A DNA stretch of 64,000 bases, from positions 5,928,001-5,992,000 of the forward strand of contig NZ_CP023702.1 in assembly GCF_008704555.1 (NCBI RefSeq), in the 5' to 3' direction. The DNA is from Streptomyces nitrosporeus (lineage in GTDB: Bacteria > Actinomycetota > Actinomycetes > Streptomycetales > Streptomycetaceae). The notes below the pieces were generated by a model. That model did no database searches, had not been told where the DNA came from, and saw only the letters and a list, made by a program, of their open reading frames with translations. Numbering within the stretch: position 1 is the stretch's first letter; each line of letters starts with the position of its first letter. The translations under genes and the position numbers were made by a program. Below are positions 62,281 through 64,000 of the stretch, piece by piece.

Positions 62281-63399
62281 TCAGCCCTTCGAAGGAGCGA
62301 GGCGGTCGAGCTCGGCCCCGGTCGACTTGAGCAGGTCGTTCCAGGCGGCCTCGAACTTCTCGACGCCCTCGTCCTCGAGCAGCTGCACGACGTCGTCGTA
62401 GTCGACGCCCAGCTCCTTGATCGCGTCGAGGTCGGCACGCGCCTGGTCGTAGCGGCCGCCGACGGTGTTGCCGGAGATCTCGCCGTGGTCGGCCACGGCC
62501 TCCAGGGTCGCCTCCGGCATGGTGTTGACCGTGTTCGGGGCGACGAGGTCGTCGACGTACAGGGTGTCCTTGAGGGACGGGTCCTTCACGCCGGTCGAGG
62601 CCCACAGCGGGCGCTGCTTGTTGGCGTGCGCCTTGTCGAGGGCGGCCCAGCGGTCGCCCGCGAAGACCTCCTCGTACGCCTCGTAGGCCAGCCGGGCGTT
62701 GGCCAGGGCCGACTTGCCCTTGGCGGCCTTCGCCTCGTCGGAGCCGACCGCGTCCAGCCGCTTGTCGATCTCGGTGTCCACGCGGGACACGAAGAACGAG
62801 GCCACCGAGTGGATCTCGGAGAGGTCCAGGCCCGCGGCCTTGGCCTTCTCCAGACCCGCCAGGTAGGCGTCCATGACCTCGCGGTAGCGCTCCAGCGAGA
62901 AGATCAGCGTGACGTTGACGCTGATGCCCCGCCCGATCGTCTCGGTGATCGCCGGCAGGCCGGCCTTGGTCGCCGGGATCTTGATGAGCGTGTTCGGCCG
63001 GTCCACCAGCCAGGCCAGCTGCTTGGCCTCGGCGACCGTGGCCGCCGTGTCGTGCGCCAGGCGCGGGTCCACCTCGATGGAGACCCGGCCGTCCTGGCCC
63101 TCGGTGGCGTCGAAGACGGGGCGCAGGATGTCGGCGGCGTCCCGCACGTCCGCGGTGGTGATCATGCGGATGGCTTCCTCGACCGTCACCTTGCGGGCGG
63201 CGAGGTCGGCGAGCTGCTGCTCGTAGCCGTCGCCCGAGGAGATCGCCTTCTGGAAGATCGACGGGTTGGTCGTGACACCCACGACGTGGCTCTGGTCGAT
63301 CAGTTCGGCGAGGTTGCCGGAGGTGATCCGCTTGCGAGACAGGTCGTCCAGCCAGATCGCCACGCCCTCGTCGGAGAGGCGCTTGAGTGCGTCTGTCAT
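62281..63399 (-). CDS. tal: transaldolase
   Basis: A 372-residue transaldolase of the longer actinomycete type. The Schiff-base Lys is in NTLIKIPATKAG, with VTTNPSIFQ near the N-terminus and NVTLIFSLERY after it; STGVKDPSLKDTLYVDDLV is also characteristic. It transfers a three-carbon ketol unit between sugar phosphates. ATG 63399 has AGGAG 11 bases upstream. It lies between tkt and zwf. Confidence 0.97.
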   Translation of the reverse strand: MTDALKRLSDEGVAIWLDDLSRKRITSGNLAELIDQSHVVGVTTNPSIFQKAISSGDGYEQQLADLAARKVTVEEAIRMITTADVRDAADILRPVFDATEGQDGRVSIEVDPRLAHDTAATVAEAKQLAWLVDRPNTLIKIPATKAGLPAITETIGRGISVNVTLIFSLERYREVMDAYLAGLEKAKAAGLDLSEIHSVASFFVSRVDTEIDKRLDAVGSDEAKAAKGKSALANARLAYEAYEEVFAGDRWAALDKAHANKQRPLWASTGVKDPSLKDTLYVDDLVAPNTVNTMPEATLEAVADHGEISGNTVGGRYDQARADLDAIKELGVDYDDVVQLLEDEGVEKFEAAWNDLLKSTGAELDRLAPSKG

Positions 63400-63433
63400 G
63401 AGAATTGCATCTCCTACTAGTCGTATAACGGCG

Positions 63434-64000
63434 TCAGCGCGCGGCGGCCGCGAGAGATTCCCGGGCGGCGGACGCCACGTTCTCCGCGGTGAAGCCGAAC
63501 TCGCGGAACAGCACCTTCGCGTCGGCCGAGGCGCCGAAGTGCTCCAGCGACACGATCCGGCCCGCGTCACCCACGTACCGGTACCAGGTGAGGCCGATGC
63601 CGGCCTCGACGGCGACGCGCGCCTTCACCGACGGAGGCAGCACGCTGTCCTTGTAACCCTGGTCCTGCTCCTCGAACCATTCGACACACGGCATGGAGAC
63701 CACACGGGTCGGCACACCGGCCGCCTGGAGCTCCTCGCGGGCGCCCACGGCCAGCTGGACCTCGGACCCGGTGGCGATCAGCACGACCTCGGGGGCGCCG
63801 CCCTCGGCGTCGAGGAGCACGTAACCGCCCTTGGCCGCGTTCTCGTCCGCCGGGTAGGCGGGCAGGCCCTGGCGGGACAGCGCCAGACCGTGCGGGGCGC
63901 CCTTGCCGAACACCTTGGTGTGGCGGCGCATGATCTCGCGCCAGGCGGTGACCGTCTCGTTGGCGTCGGCCGGGCGCACGACGTTGAGGCCCGGGATGGC
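63434..64000 (-). CDS. tkt: transketolase, C-terminal part (cut by window end)
   Basis: The last about 188 residues of transketolase; the gene continues beyond base 64000. VLIATGSEVQLAVGAREEL, VSMPCVEWFEEQD, LPPSVKARVAVEAGIGLTW and LEHFGASADAKVLFREFG are C-terminal-domain signatures. The thiamine diphosphate-binding portion is outside the window. It precedes tal on the minus strand with a 34-bp gap. Confidence 0.95.
   Translation of the reverse strand, partial: AIPGLNVVRPADANETVTAWREIMRRHTKVFGKGAPHGLALSRQGLPAYPADENAAKGGYVLLDAEGGAPEVVLIATGSEVQLAVGAREELQAAGVPTRVVSMPCVEWFEEQDQGYKDSVLPPSVKARVAVEAGIGLTWYRYVGDAGRIVSLEHFGASADAKVLFREFGFTAENVASAARESLAAAAR

Overview
The window reads as a chromosomal segment of a Streptomyces or very close relative. 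GC content is very high throughout, starts are often GTG, and genes are commonly joined by ATGA or GTGA overlaps. Marker genes include whiA, an RbpA-type RNA polymerase-binding protein, OpcA, and a mycothiol-dependent isomerase-family protein. The order uvrB, uvrA, uvrC-rapZ-yvcK-whiA, gap-pgk-tpiA, secG, pgi, then pgl-opcA-zwf-tal-tkt is, as far as I recall, the order in the S. coelicolor SCO19xx region.

Region 1 (1-8.2 kb) is a run of small regulator-target pairs: a TetR regulator; a MarR regulator divergent from a second-type enolase, with four evenly spaced CTGWACAG boxes between them; an HXXEE membrane protein behind a perfect 24-bp palindrome; an aminotransferase coupled to a C39-like protein and divergent from an HxlR regulator; a cupin, a SnoaL-like protein and a CrcB pair (fluoride channel).

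Region 2 (8.4-17.4 kb) is a urea-to-ammonium module: urea channel, ureA, a CbiX-like chelatase with a histidine-rich tail, ureB, ureC, ureF, ureG, ureD and an Amt-family transporter in which the first twin-His residue is Glu. There is no ureE here. The His-tailed chelatase is the obvious candidate for nickel handling.

Region 3 (17.4-36.7 kb) holds DNA repair and housekeeping: ogt, a GlpQ-type phosphodiesterase, an MHYT membrane protein, uvrB behind an apparent PafBC-type (RecA-NDp) leaderless promoter, two TerD-domain proteins, terC behind a yybP-ykoY manganese riboswitch, uvrA, a Rieske lipoprotein, and the coupled operon uvrC-rapZ-yvcK-whiA.

Region 4 (36.7-45.2 kb) is central carbon metabolism: gap, pgk, tpiA, secG, an RbpA paralogue, pgi, and two bacterial-PH membrane proteins.

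Region 5 (45.2-58.9 kb) is the accessory island and the most interesting part. It sits between the pgi block and the pgl-opcA-zwf-tal-tkt block. It holds a 34-residue Trp-rich candidate precursor peptide with a near-perfect ribosome-binding site, not previously obvious because of its size. A perfect terminator-like hairpin separates it from a SagB-type dehydrogenase. A divergent, tightly coupled operon follows (SCP2 domain, acyl-CoA dehydrogenase, possible GNAT acyltransferase, ThiF/E1 enzyme, MFS exporter, LuxR regulator), then a winged-helix regulator, a 66-residue small protein overlapping a stand-alone ketosynthase, an SDR-hydrolase fusion and a secreted lipase. No YcaO, lanthionine synthetase, radical SAM or P450 gene is present. 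This suggests an unfamiliar ribosomal-peptide pathway with fatty-acyl chemistry; that is an inference.

Region 6 (58.9-64 kb, minus strand) is the oxidative and non-oxidative pentose phosphate operon, cut by the window end inside tkt. I saw no rRNA, tRNA, CRISPR array, transposase or integrase gene.
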